In this document: piece after piece, positions 7,098-14,999 of the stretch
Position numbering within the stretch: the stretch's first letter is position 1
Layout: every line of letters starts with the position of its first letter
NCBI GenBank assembly: GCA_964495595.1
Contig: CAZBWH010000073.1
Location: 1 to 14,999 of the forward strand
DNA: 14,999 nt
Reading direction: 5' to 3'
From: CALMFQ01 sp964495595
Lineage (GTDB): Bacteria > Pseudomonadota > Gammaproteobacteria > Burkholderiales > SCOH01
The notes under the pieces: generated by a model
Seen by the model: the letters and a program-made list of their open reading frames with translations, nothing else
Databases searched by the model: none
What the model was told of the DNA's origin: nothing
Translations under genes and position numbers: made by a program

Positions 7098-7248
7098 TGC
7101 GCCGGCCATTGTAGACAGCCAAAACCGGAATGGCAACAGGTGAGTTCGGCTCTGGTGGCCGGTTTGAGCGGTGTTCAGTGTACGCGAATCTGCTTGTGCG
7201 GATGTTTGACCGGCTGTTGGCGTATGGGGGAAGCTGGCTGTCTGTCGT

Positions 7249-7701
7249 TCAGAGATGGTCGGGGCCCAGCACCGCTCTCAATACCGTCTGACGCTCGCCA
7301 AAACGGGTACGCGCTGCCAGCCACCAGATAGCGCTTTTCTTCACGCTCCAGTCCTGTTCGTGGCCGGTCAGCAGCCATGCGGCGGCGCGGCCAAGAGTGG
7401 GTTGGTGGCCGACAATGACCAGCGTTTCGCCTGCATGATGCTGACCGCACAGCGCCAGCAGCGACTGGGCCGGCTCGCCGGGGTTGATTTCCGGCCGGAT
7501 CACCTGCCGGTCGGTCAGTGCCTGGGCTGTCTGTTGTGATCGCGCTGCTTCGCTGGCAATGACCAGATGGTCGGTTGGCAGGTGTTCGCGCAGCCAGTGC
7601 GCCATCTGGCTGGCCTGCTTGTGGCCTTTGGCTGTCAATTGCCGCGCCAGGTCGTTGCAGCCTTCTTCAGCTTCGGCATGGCGCCAGAGAATCAGGTTCA
7701 T
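7249..7701 (-). CDS. sixA: Phosphohistidine phosphatase SixA
   Basis: The 150-residue protein is a small histidine phosphatase. It opens with ILWRHAEAE, where H8 after R7 is the phospho-accepting histidine, and has the second active-site histidine H99 in VIVGHQPTLG. ASEAARSQQTA (49-59) is the usual substrate-pocket arginine block. Length is typical for SixA, which removes phosphate from histidine in phosphotransfer proteins in the cytoplasm (ArcB HPt domain, or the nitrogen PTS, in E. coli). The ATG overlaps the ppk1 stop as ATGA, so translation is probably coupled to polyphosphate kinase. It is the last gene of the yggX-ppk1-sixA unit. No convincing terminator is visible in the 227 bases between it and the next - strand start. 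Confidence 0.92.
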   Translation of the reverse strand: MNLILWRHAEAEEGCNDLARQLTAKGHKQASQMAHWLREHLPTDHLVIASEAARSQQTAQALTDRQVIRPEINPGEPAQSLLALCGQHHAGETLVIVGHQPTLGRAAAWLLTGHEQDWSVKKSAIWWLAARTRFGERQTVLRAVLGPDHL

Positions 7702-9767
7702 GGTTTTTCTGCCAGTTCCTGCATCAGGGTGAGTTGAGCAGAGCGCGGTTTGCCGCTGCGCGAGGTCTTGCGGCGGTAGTGCCCCTCGCTGTTCATTTCC
7801 CAGGCCTGGCAGTTGTCGACCAGGTAGGGGCGCAGGCCTTCACGGATCACCCGCTTGGCCGCTTTCGGATCGAGTACCGGGAAGGCGATTTCGATCCGGC
7901 CAAACAGGTTGCGGTGCATCCAGTCCGCGCTGGCAAGATACACATCTTCCTGGCGGTCGTTGTAGAAGTAGTAAATGCGGGTGTGTTCGAGGAAGCGGCC
8001 AATGATCGAGCGAACCGAAATGTTCTCCGACAGACCCGGTACGCCGGGGCGCAACCCGCAAATGCCACGAATGATCAAATGTACCTTGACCCCGGCTTGC
8101 GAGGCCAAGTAGAGCAGCTCGATGGTTTGTGGTTCGATCAGCGAGTTCATCTTGGCGATGATCGCAGCTGGCCGGCCTTCGCGGGCGATGCGGATCTCGT
8201 TCTCAATGGCCCCCTTGAGCTTGTCGAACAGGGTAAACGGCGATTGCCAAAGGCATTGCAATTCGCTGGCGTGGCCCAGCCCGGTGAGCTGGACGAAGAC
8301 ATCGTTGACGTCGGCAGTGATGCTTTCGTTGCAGGTGATCAGGCCGAAATCGGTGTACAGCTTGGCGGTGCGCGGATGGTAATTGCCAGTGCCCAGATGG
8401 ACATAGCGGCGCAGGCGATCGTATTCGCGACGGACGATCAGCAGCATCTTGGCATGGGTCTTGTAACCCACCACGCCATACACGACATGAGCGCCGACCT
8501 CTTCCAGCCGGGCGGCCCAGTTGATATTGGTTTCCTCGTCGAAGCGAGCCATCAGCTCGACGACGACGGTGACCTCCTTGCCGGCCCGGGCGGCGGCGAT
8601 CAGCGCTTCCATCAATACTGAATCGGTGCCGGTGCGGTAGACGGTCATTTTGATCGCGACCACGTTCGGGTCGATGGCGGCCTCCTGCAGCAGATCGATG
8701 ACCGGAGCGAACGACTGGAACGGGTGATGCAGCAGGATGTCGCCACGGCGGATGGCGGCAAACAAATCCGGGGCATTCTTGATCTGTGCCGGCTCGCCGG
8801 GAACGAAGGGGCGATATTTCAGCTCCGGGCGATCTACCTTGTCGGGCACCTGCATCAGCCGCACCAGGTTGACCGGGCCGTCGACGATGTACAGGTCACT
8901 GGGCTCCAGTTCGAACTGGTGCAGCAGGAAATCCTGGATGTGGGACGGGCAGCCATCGGAGGTTTCCAGCCTGACCGCATTGCCGAATTGCCGCTGGGCC
9001 AGCTCGCCCTGCAGGGCGGTGCGCAAGTTCTTGATTTCTTCTTCGTCGACCTGCAAGTCGGTGTCGCGGGTAACGCGGAACTGATAGCAGCCGATCACAT
9101 GCATGCCGTTGAACAGTTCGTCGACGTGGGCATGCAGGATGGACGAGAGGAACACGAAGCCGTATTCGACGCCGGAAATCTCCTTGGGCAGGTGAATGAA
9201 GCGCGGCAGGATTCTGGGAGCCTGGACGATGGCAATCCGCGATTCGCGGCCAAAGGCATCCTTGCCTTCGAGTTCGACTACAAAATTGAGGCTCTTGTTG
9301 AGCACTCGCGGAAAAGGGTGCGACGGATCGAGCCCGATCGGGGTCAACACCGGCATCAGTTCGCGGAAGAAAAACTCACGCACCCATTGTTTCTGACGGT
9401 CGTTCCAGGTGGTGCGGCGCAGGAAGTGGATGCCTTTTTCGGCCAGCGCCGGCAGCATCACATCGCGCAGGATGCGGTACTGGCGGGCTACCAGGTCGTG
9501 TGCCTCGTCGCTCACCCGCTGCAGTTGCTGGCGGGCACTCAGGCCGTCCGGGGTCGCAATATTGGTATTCAGCCGGATATGCTCTTTCAGGTAAGCCACC
9601 CGGACTTCGAAGAATTCATCCAGGTTGCTGCTGAGGATGCACAGGAACTTCAGCCGCTCCAGCAGCGGCAGTTGTTCGTCTTCGGCCTGGGCGAGAACGC
9701 GCCAGTTGAACTTGAGCAGCGATAGCTCGCGATTGAGATAGTGTTCGGCTGAATACGATGTGGGCAT
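7698..9767 (-). CDS. ppk1: Polyphosphate kinase 1
   Basis: The full-length 689-residue PPK1 makes inorganic polyphosphate reversibly from ATP at the inner membrane. It starts with the conserved LNRELSLLKFNWRVL (11-25) and SSNLDEFFEVRV (46-57), which form the N-terminal ATP-binding region. The two phospholipase-D-like C-terminal domains carry the active histidines: H438 in YKTHAKM (the autophosphorylated residue, E. coli H435) and H595 in LEHTRIYYF (E. coli H592). HLGTGNYHPRTAKLYTD (457-473) is also intact. No key residue is missing. The ATG lies 9 bases after the yggX stop, and the stop overlaps the sixA start. The Shine-Dalgarno sequence ahead of the start is weak, so translation may depend on yggX. 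Polyphosphate serves phosphate storage and stress survival, which suits an operon beginning with an oxidative damage protein. Confidence 0.97.
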   Translation of the reverse strand: MPTSYSAEHYLNRELSLLKFNWRVLAQAEDEQLPLLERLKFLCILSSNLDEFFEVRVAYLKEHIRLNTNIATPDGLSARQQLQRVSDEAHDLVARQYRILRDVMLPALAEKGIHFLRRTTWNDRQKQWVREFFFRELMPVLTPIGLDPSHPFPRVLNKSLNFVVELEGKDAFGRESRIAIVQAPRILPRFIHLPKEISGVEYGFVFLSSILHAHVDELFNGMHVIGCYQFRVTRDTDLQVDEEEIKNLRTALQGELAQRQFGNAVRLETSDGCPSHIQDFLLHQFELEPSDLYIVDGPVNLVRLMQVPDKVDRPELKYRPFVPGEPAQIKNAPDLFAAIRRGDILLHHPFQSFAPVIDLLQEAAIDPNVVAIKMTVYRTGTDSVLMEALIAAARAGKEVTVVVELMARFDEETNINWAARLEEVGAHVVYGVVGYKTHAKMLLIVRREYDRLRRYVHLGTGNYHPRTAKLYTDFGLITCNESITADVNDVFVQLTGLGHASELQCLWQSPFTLFDKLKGAIENEIRIAREGRPAAIIAKMNSLIEPQTIELLYLASQAGVKVHLIIRGICGLRPGVPGLSENISVRSIIGRFLEHTRIYYFYNDRQEDVYLASADWMHRNLFGRIEIAFPVLDPKAAKRVIREGLRPYLVDNCQAWEMNSEGHYRRKTSRSGKPRSAQLTLMQELAEKP

Positions 9768-9776
9768 GGCGAGTGG

Positions 9777-10049
9777 TCAGTCCTTGGGCGGCGTGAATCC
9801 GGCCGGCATGTCGGCACCCGTGCCGAAGAAATAGGATTCGAGCTGGTCAGCCAGGTATTTGCGCGCACGCGGGTCGGCCAAGCTGAGACGGTTTTCGTTG
9901 ATCAGCATGGTCTGGAACTTGATCCAGCCCTGCCAGGCTTCCTTTGAGACTTGTTCAGCAATGCGTTTGCCCAGTGCGCCAGGCAAAGGAGGAAAGTCCA
10001 GGGCCTCGGCTTCGCGGCCCAGTTTTACGCAGTGGATCATTTTTGCCAT
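9777..10049 (-). CDS. yggX: Fe(II)-trafficking / oxidative damage protection protein YggX
   Basis: The 90-residue cytoplasmic protein is the normal length for YggX and has its hallmark blocks: MIHCVKLGREAEALDFPPLPG (4-24, with the conserved Cys7), GKRIAEQVSKEAW (27-39) and WIKFQTMLINENRL (42-55). YggX protects iron-sulfur clusters from oxidation and is implicated in supplying or shielding ferrous iron; the mechanism is not settled. AGAGGA stands about 9 bases before the ATG. It is the first gene of a - strand unit with ppk1 and sixA. Confidence 0.95.
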   Translation of the reverse strand: MAKMIHCVKLGREAEALDFPPLPGALGKRIAEQVSKEAWQGWIKFQTMLINENRLSLADPRARKYLADQLESYFFGTGADMPAGFTPPKD

Positions 10050-10128
10050 GTTGATATTTCCTCTAGCAGGTGTCAGTTTACGAATGAATTGTTACGGTTT
10101 GATTGCATAGGTGTTACGACTGGCTGGT

Positions 10129-10161
10129 GCTGCCGGAAAGATTATACCGGGCATCGGCAGC
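10129..10161. repeat. Inverted repeat with a TATAAT sequence in its loop, upstream of yggX
   Basis: The 7-bp arms GCTGCCG (10129-10135) and CGGCAGC (10155-10161) flank 19 bases. On the - strand these contain a perfect TATAAT (10141-10146), which could be the -10 box of the yggX-ppk1-sixA operon and would start transcription near 10135. No good -35 hexamer is found at the right distance (best TAAAAA, 3 of 6). Ts follow the dyad on the + strand only, so it does not look like a terminator for the upstream - strand operon. It may be an operator or chance. Confidence 0.3.
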
Positions 10162-10166
10162 CATTT

Positions 10167-13007
10167 TTAGAAGCCGGCCAGTGATTCCTGACGCTTGAGG
10201 GCTGGATGATCCGCTTGTGGGCGATCGAGGAAGTAGCCTTGCACCATATCGACGCCGAAATCGCGCAGCATGTCGAGCGTTTCCTGGTTTTCGACAAATT
10301 CGGCTACCGTCTGCTTGCCCATGCTGTGTGCCATCGAAACCATGCCGCGAACGAAAATCTGGCTGTCGGTATCCTTGGGCAGGTCGCGTACGAATACCCC
10401 GTCTATTTTCAGGATGTCGGCTTTCAGGTGCTTGAGGTAAGTGAACGACGAAAAGCCGGCGCCGAAGTCATCCAGACAGACGATGCAGCCGGTATTGCGC
10501 AAGGCTTCGATAAACCGCTGCGCATCGCGCATGTCGGACACGGCGGCTGTTTCGGTGACTTCCACCAACAGGCGATGCGGTGCGACCCGATGTTGTTGCA
10601 GCATCAGTGCAATGTAAGCCGGCAGGGTGGGCTCGTCGAACGAACGCCCCGAAATGTTGATTGACAGCGACGCCAGGTGGGGCGTACTGCCCAGCAGCTT
10701 GATCGATTCGCGGATGATCCAGCGATCGATTTCCAGAATCTTGCCGGTTTTTTCCGCTACCGGGATGAACTGCCCCGGCGGAATCAGCTGGCCGGGATTC
10801 TGGTCATCGCGCATCCTGACCAGAACTTCGAGGTGGCTGAGTGACAGGTCGTGGGAGTGGTAGATCCCCTGAAAGTGAAGTTGCAGCAGATCGTTGTCCA
10901 GCGCCTGCTGGATGCGCTCCTTCCAGCTCCAGCGGGTAACGATTTCGTGCGAGTGATTCTGATCCGGGCGGTAGATGCGGGCGGTATTCTTGCCTGCGGC
11001 TTTGGCCTGATACATCGCCATGTCGGCATTGGCAATCAGCTCTTCTCCATTGCTGGCATGTTGCGGAAACAATGCAACGCCGATGCTGGTGCCCAATCGC
11101 AGGCTCTGCCCTTCGTAGCTGAAAGTGATTTGCTCGACAGCCTGAACCAGCCGCTCGGCCAGCAAGCTCATGTCCGCTTCGATGGCCGAAGGAACCAGCA
11201 GGGCAAATTCGTCCCCTCCGAGCCGGCAGAGTATTTCATTGCGCCGGATACGCGTGGAAATCTCCTGGGCGACACGGATCAGCATGGTGTCCCCAGCGCC
11301 ATGGCCAAAGGTGTCGTTGATGTACTTGAATTCGTCCAGATCGAAAAACAGCAGGGCGATGCTTTGCTGGTCGCGGTCTGCATCGGCCAGCATGCGCGAC
11401 AGTTCTTCCTGGAAGCGGTAACGGTTGTACAGCCCGGTGAGCGAATCACGTTCGGCAAGAAAGGCCAGCCGTTCTGCCGTGCGACGGGTTTCAGTGATGT
11501 CTTCGAATAGCCAGACGCTGCCAATGGCATTGCCTTCTTCGTCCCGTACGGCGTGGTTGTGCTGTTTGATGATGCGGCCGTCACGCATTGCATATTCGCG
11601 CAACGGATGGTCAATGCCGATCAGTGAAGCCGGCCCCTGTTGCTCTTGCAGCAAACACTGGCTGGGCAGGTTGCCTGCATCCATCAGCAGGGTGTCGAAG
11701 TTGCGTCCGATCGGCTGCAGTCCGTTTGGAATCGACCACTGGTCGAGGAATGCCGGGTTGCAGTAGCGGATCGTACTGTCTTTGTCGACGAACAGAATGC
11801 CGATCGATATGGCCGAGAGCAGAGCGCTGAGCCTGGCCTTTTCCTGTTCTGCTGCATTCAGGTAACGTTGCTGCAGCGCCTGGGCATGCTGCAGTTCGAC
11901 GACTGCCTGGGACAGCACGGTCTGAGTGTCGTGATAGTCGGTCGTGTCACGCACGCTGGCACGGGTGCCGAGAAACGTGCCCTCCGCGCTGTGAATCGGC
12001 ACCCAGGAAATCTCTCCCCAGAATTCGCTACCGTCACGGCGCAGACCACGAAAGCCGATATCGTGCTCACTGCTACCGGCCAGCGCACTGCGCATCCGCT
12101 CCAGCAGTTCGGTTGATTCTTCGACCACCAGCAAGGGGCGCGGAAAATCCGGCATGGCCAGGCATTCGGTCGCACTGTAGCCGAATACCCGTTCGGCCGA
12201 GGAGTTGATCCACAGCAGCCTGCCTTCCGGCGACAGCCACATCTCAACCCCCCAGGTATAGTCGGCAATCGCATGAAACTTGCTTTCGCTTTCGCGTAGT
12301 TCCTGCATCTGCCGTTGCAGGGTGGCGGCCATGGTTTCGAAATCGCGGGTCAGCACGCCGATCTCGTCCTTGCGCCGGCGGGTGGGAAACCGGGCCGGTT
12401 CGCCCCGGGCGAGGGCCGTTGCCGCCTTGCTGAGCAGGCTGATATCCCTGGTTAGCCGCAGTCCGAACCAGAGCAGCACGGCAGTGGAAATGGCGACCGA
12501 AAGCAAGGCGATTGAGAGTGTCTGGCGGAACATTTCCCGCAGCGCAGTACTCAGGCCGTGGGTGGTAACGCCATAACGCAGGGTGCCGTAGGTCTGGTTT
12601 TCGATCTGCAGCACGGTGGCTGCGTGAAAGGTGGTTTCGATGCGGCGGAACCGGGTGATGTGGTCGGCGGGTGGCAGCGGCTGGTTGGCAACCCAGCCGC
12701 TCATCGCTACCGGCTTGCCGTTACGGTCGTGCAGCACCAGATAATCGACTTGCTGTCCGTTACGGATGCTTTCCAGCAGGTCAAACGCCGTGGCGTAATC
12801 ATGCGATACCAGTGCCGGGGTGAGCATGGTGTTGAACAGCAGATCGAGTTCATGCAGCCGCTGCTGCAGGGTTTCATGGGCAATCTGATCCCATGATCGC
12901 TGCATGTTCAAGCCCAGCACACCAACCAGTGCAATCTGTATGACCAGCACGGCTGCGGCCAAGCGGGCGCGCAGCGGGCTGGCTGGCGTGGGGTGGGTAT
13001 CGTTCAT
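10167..13007 (-). CDS. Membrane-bound PAS-PAS-GGDEF-EAL cyclic di-GMP enzyme with HAMP domain
   Basis: The 946-residue protein makes and/or degrades c-di-GMP. Layout: TM1 about 17-36, a periplasmic sensor about 37-160, TM2 about 165-184, HAMP 184-236, PAS about 240-358, PAS about 392-505, GGDEF 516-680 and EAL about 695-935. The cyclase signature GGDEF is intact at 597-601. The EAL domain keeps its metal and catalytic residues: E727 (written EVL), N784, E816, D846/D847, K867, E903 and Q923. Both activities are therefore possible. The product-inhibition site that is usually RxxD five residues before GGDEF reads RRNE here (588-591), so feedback may be weakened. The ATG overlaps the stop of the PhnD-like gene (ATGA), suggesting that the binding protein signals through the periplasmic domain. 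The stop is TAA at 10167. Which activity dominates cannot be read from sequence. Confidence 0.95.
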   Translation of the reverse strand: MNDTHPTPASPLRARLAAAVLVIQIALVGVLGLNMQRSWDQIAHETLQQRLHELDLLFNTMLTPALVSHDYATAFDLLESIRNGQQVDYLVLHDRNGKPVAMSGWVANQPLPPADHITRFRRIETTFHAATVLQIENQTYGTLRYGVTTHGLSTALREMFRQTLSIALLSVAISTAVLLWFGLRLTRDISLLSKAATALARGEPARFPTRRRKDEIGVLTRDFETMAATLQRQMQELRESESKFHAIADYTWGVEMWLSPEGRLLWINSSAERVFGYSATECLAMPDFPRPLLVVEESTELLERMRSALAGSSEHDIGFRGLRRDGSEFWGEISWVPIHSAEGTFLGTRASVRDTTDYHDTQTVLSQAVVELQHAQALQQRYLNAAEQEKARLSALLSAISIGILFVDKDSTIRYCNPAFLDQWSIPNGLQPIGRNFDTLLMDAGNLPSQCLLQEQQGPASLIGIDHPLREYAMRDGRIIKQHNHAVRDEEGNAIGSVWLFEDITETRRTAERLAFLAERDSLTGLYNRYRFQEELSRMLADADRDQQSIALLFFDLDEFKYINDTFGHGAGDTMLIRVAQEISTRIRRNEILCRLGGDEFALLVPSAIEADMSLLAERLVQAVEQITFSYEGQSLRLGTSIGVALFPQHASNGEELIANADMAMYQAKAAGKNTARIYRPDQNHSHEIVTRWSWKERIQQALDNDLLQLHFQGIYHSHDLSLSHLEVLVRMRDDQNPGQLIPPGQFIPVAEKTGKILEIDRWIIRESIKLLGSTPHLASLSINISGRSFDEPTLPAYIALMLQQHRVAPHRLLVEVTETAAVSDMRDAQRFIEALRNTGCIVCLDDFGAGFSSFTYLKHLKADILKIDGVFVRDLPKDTDSQIFVRGMVSMAHSMGKQTVAEFVENQETLDMLRDFGVDMVQGYFLDRPQADHPALKRQESLAGF

Positions 13008-13855
13008 TGCTCCAGCCTGTTCAGCAATTCGTCGACGTATGGGGCCAGCAGGCTCCGACCGGAATCTTCCAGCGGTTTGCCGTTGGCCAGCCCGACCCTG
13101 GCCAGCAGGTTCCGTTTCGGGTCGGTGGTGCGCATGAATTCATGGGTCGCCTGCATTAGCTTTTCGCGAAGCGCGGCGGGTATCCGTGCGTGCATCAGCA
13201 GTACCATCTGCGGTACCGGCTTGCTTTCGGCCAGAATACGGATGTTGTTGCGGATATCCGGAGCCATGGGCAGCAGTGCCGAGTCGGCAATCACTGCGGC
13301 CGCCGCTTCGCCGTTGAGCATCATCATCGCTGCGGTGTTGTGGAAGTCGTTGTAGCGGTAGCGCACATTGATCACCTGGCTATCGGTGGAGCGGAAAAAT
13401 TCCATGCCCAGCATCGATGTCAGTGTCAGGTGGTCGGGCAGGGCGATCAGTTGCCCCTTCAGGTCGGATGGCTTGTGATACTGGGATGATTTGCTGACGA
13501 TCAGGATCGCGCGCAGCGAGCCTTCTCCCTGCAATACAGCGAGATAGCCGGCCCGGTCAACCGCGAGCTGGGCCGAGTGAGGGCCGATGATGGCGATGTC
13601 AAATTCACCGCGCAGCAGGCGTTGCATGTACTGGTCGTAACTGGGCGCGGTGACGGTCAGCACCTTCTGGCCGGACTTGTCACTCAGAAAGCTGCTGAAG
13701 GGCTGGAAAGCCGTGACCAGGGTGCGCGCACTGAGGAAAGGCTCCACGGCGAGCGTCAGCTCGTTGGCAGGCACCCGGGTGCAGAACAGCAGCAGCACCA
13801 GTTGCAGTCCTCGCGCGACCAGGGCGCGCAGATAGGGGTAGGGGTAGCTAGTCAA
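13004..13855 (-). CDS. PhnD-like periplasmic substrate-binding protein (probable sensor partner)
   Basis: The 283-residue product is a type 2 periplasmic binding protein of the PhnD (phosphate/phosphite/phosphonate) superfamily. It has a signal peptide (ALVARGLQLVLLLFCTRVPA, 11-30), LLRGEFDIAIIGPHSAQLAV (80-99, the family's R-G-E-F-D...GP block), SDLKGQLIALPD (130-141) and MLNGEAAAAVIADSALL (179-195). No ABC permease or ATPase gene is nearby; instead it overlaps the GGDEF-EAL gene by ATGA. It is therefore likely to be a ligand sensor for that enzyme rather than a transporter part. The ligand is unknown. No in-frame ATG precedes the signal peptide. The best start is TTG at 13855, which overlaps the argA stop as TTGA, with no clear Shine-Dalgarno; translational coupling to argA is likely. 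Confidence 0.85.
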   Translation of the reverse strand: MTSYPYPYLRALVARGLQLVLLLFCTRVPANELTLAVEPFLSARTLVTAFQPFSSFLSDKSGQKVLTVTAPSYDQYMQRLLRGEFDIAIIGPHSAQLAVDRAGYLAVLQGEGSLRAILIVSKSSQYHKPSDLKGQLIALPDHLTLTSMLGMEFFRSTDSQVINVRYRYNDFHNTAAMMMLNGEAAAAVIADSALLPMAPDIRNNIRILAESKPVPQMVLLMHARIPAALREKLMQATHEFMRTTDPKRNLLARVGLANGKPLEDSGRSLLAPYVDELLNRLEQ

Positions 13856-14999
13856 AGTGATTTGATGAAAACTTTTGATCGTCTCTGGTAATTATAGAAA
13901 GCCTGTTTCTGTGGCGGTAGGTCATCGACGCTGGCGGCGATGAAGCCGCGTTCGACAAACCAGTGAGCGGTGCGTGTGGTCAAGACGAACAGGCGGCGAA
14001 TGCCCTGCTCTCTTGCTGCCTGCTCGACGCAATCCAGCAGCTTGTCACCCAGTCTGCGGTCGCGATAGTCACGGTCGACGGCCATGCAGGCCAATTCACC
14101 CATATTGGCTTCGGGGTAGGGGTAGAGCGCCACGCAGCCGATGATCATGTCGTAGCGCAGCAGGACGAAAAAACGCTGGATTTCCATTTCCAGCAGTTCG
14201 CGGCTGCGTTTGACCAGGATGCCTTCTTCTTCCAGCGGTTCGATCAGCGCCAGCAGGCCGCCGATATCATCAATATCGGCCTGGCGGATGATTTCCAGCG
14301 GCTCGGCGGTAATCATGGTACCGACGCCTTCGCGGGTGAACAGCTCCAGCAGCAGGCTGCCGTCGAGGTGGCGATTGATGAAATGGGTGCGCTGCACCCC
14401 TTGGTTGACGGCGCGCACCGCGCAGGGCAGAAACAGGCGGATGTCTTCGGCCAGCTCGGTGGCGACCTCGAGTATCCGTGCTGCTTTTTGCGCCGACAGC
14501 TCTTTCAGCAATTCGTGGCGCAGATTGGTGACGCCGGAGGTGTCGGTCATGAAAATCAGCTTGTCGGCCTGCAGGGCGATGGCGGCTTCGGTGGCGACGT
14601 TTTCCAGGGTCAGGTTGAAGATCTCGCCGGTAGGGGAATAGCCCAATGGCGACAGCAGCACGATCTCACCGTCATCCAGGCTGCCTTCGATCATCTGGGT
14701 GTTGATCTTGCGCACCAGCCCGGTGTAGCAGTAGTCGGCACCATCGCGTACCCCGAGCGGCTGGGCGGTGACGTAGTTGCCGCTGGCAACCCGGATGTCC
14801 GCGCCGTGCATCGGCGAGTTGACCAATCCCATCGACAGCAGTGCCTCAATTTCTACCCGCACCTGCCCGGTGGCCATCTTGGCGCACTCCAGCGCATCGG
14901 CGTCGGTGACGCGGATTCCGTTGTGGTAACGCGGCTGCAGCGCCTTCTCGGCCATTTCCGCCTCGATCTGCGGGCGGGTGCCGTGCACCAGTACCAGCC
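13852..14999 (-). CDS. argA: N-acetylglutamate synthase (amino-acid N-acetyltransferase), 5' end outside window
   Basis: About 382 C-terminal residues are present; roughly 60 N-terminal residues lie beyond the right edge, judged against the usual length near 440. The frame reads LVLVHGTRPQIE at the edge and contains the amino-acid-kinase-like domain (ASGNYVTAQPLGVRDGADYC, NLTLENVATEAAIAL). A GNAT domain follows from about the block ADIDDIGGLLALIEPLEEEG, with ACMAVDRDYRDRRLGDKLL as the acetyl-CoA site and LFVLTTRTAHWFVERGF and YNYQRRSKV at the end. This is the E. coli ArgA architecture. It transfers acetyl from acetyl-CoA to glutamate, the first step of arginine synthesis, and is normally inhibited by arginine. 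The TGA overlaps the TTG start of the PhnD-like gene, so an arginine gene heads a signalling pair. Confidence 0.95.
   Translation of the reverse strand, partial: LVLVHGTRPQIEAEMAEKALQPRYHNGIRVTDADALECAKMATGQVRVEIEALLSMGLVNSPMHGADIRVASGNYVTAQPLGVRDGADYCYTGLVRKINTQMIEGSLDDGEIVLLSPLGYSPTGEIFNLTLENVATEAAIALQADKLIFMTDTSGVTNLRHELLKELSAQKAARILEVATELAEDIRLFLPCAVRAVNQGVQRTHFINRHLDGSLLLELFTREGVGTMITAEPLEIIRQADIDDIGGLLALIEPLEEEGILVKRSRELLEMEIQRFFVLLRYDMIIGCVALYPYPEANMGELACMAVDRDYRDRRLGDKLLDCVEQAAREQGIRRLFVLTTRTAHWFVERGFIAASVDDLPPQKQAFYNYQRRSKVFIKSL

Noticed and set aside
7122..7165. 7-bp inverted repeat AAACCGG/CCGGTTT downstream of sixA
   Set aside because: The 30-base loop and only four Ts make it a poor terminator, and chance is likely in GC-rich DNA.
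7575..9725. Long + strand open frames opposite ppk1 and sixA (7575-8621 and 8724-9725)
   Set aside because: They are antisense to PPK1 and SixA, whose catalytic motifs are intact. The encoded proteins show no recognisable motif, and GC-rich codon use explains the lack of stops.
13891..13896. Perfect TATAAT on the - strand just upstream of the PhnD-like gene
   Set aside because: It lies in codons for the conserved YNYQR end of ArgA and has no -35 hexamer at a usable distance.

Overview
The window looks like a piece of a betaproteobacterial chromosome, perhaps from the Neisseriales/Chromobacteriaceae area. Every conserved protein (ArgA, PPK1, SixA, YggX, PrsT) has the proteobacterial form, the DNA is GC-rich, and genes are tightly packed with 4-base overlaps. 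The genus call is only an impression. No rRNA, tRNA, CRISPR array, insertion sequence or phage gene is visible, and no gene-free stretch exceeds 300 bases.

Left part (1-7100) is a PEP-CTERM/exosortase-linked neighbourhood. On the + strand lie the 3' end of one TPR gene and then a complete 934-residue TPR protein of the PrsT type. The two C-termini align with each other, so they look like tandem paralogues. Convergent to them, on the - strand, are an Acg-type nitroreductase, a secreted PEP-CTERM protein, a ThiF/E1-like adenylyltransferase and a FeeM-type long-chain N-acyl amino acid synthase. N-acyl amino acid synthases are known to be linked to PEP-CTERM/exosortase systems. The PEP-CTERM gene has its own sigma-54 type -24/-12 promoter and a strong terminator. 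The synthase has a plausible sigma-70 promoter and is followed by the ThiF gene, so the two probably form an operon ending at a hairpin and oligo-T terminator. No exosortase, PrsK or PrsR gene is in the window.

Middle part (7249-10049) is a phosphate/stress operon read on the - strand: yggX (Fe(II) trafficking/oxidative damage protection), ppk1 (polyphosphate kinase) and sixA (phosphohistidine phosphatase). ppk1 and sixA overlap by ATGA.

Right part (10167-14999) is a second - strand operon: the C-terminal most of argA (N-acetylglutamate synthase), a PhnD-like periplasmic binding protein and a membrane-bound PAS-PAS-GGDEF-EAL protein. The junctions are overlaps (TTGA and ATGA). The binding protein probably acts as a periplasmic sensor partner for the c-di-GMP enzyme.

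The most interesting point is the combination of FeeM synthase, E1-like enzyme, Acg-type nitroreductase and a sigma-54-controlled PEP-CTERM protein. It could be a small-molecule pathway coupled to surface protein sorting or exopolysaccharide. This is inference from gene context.
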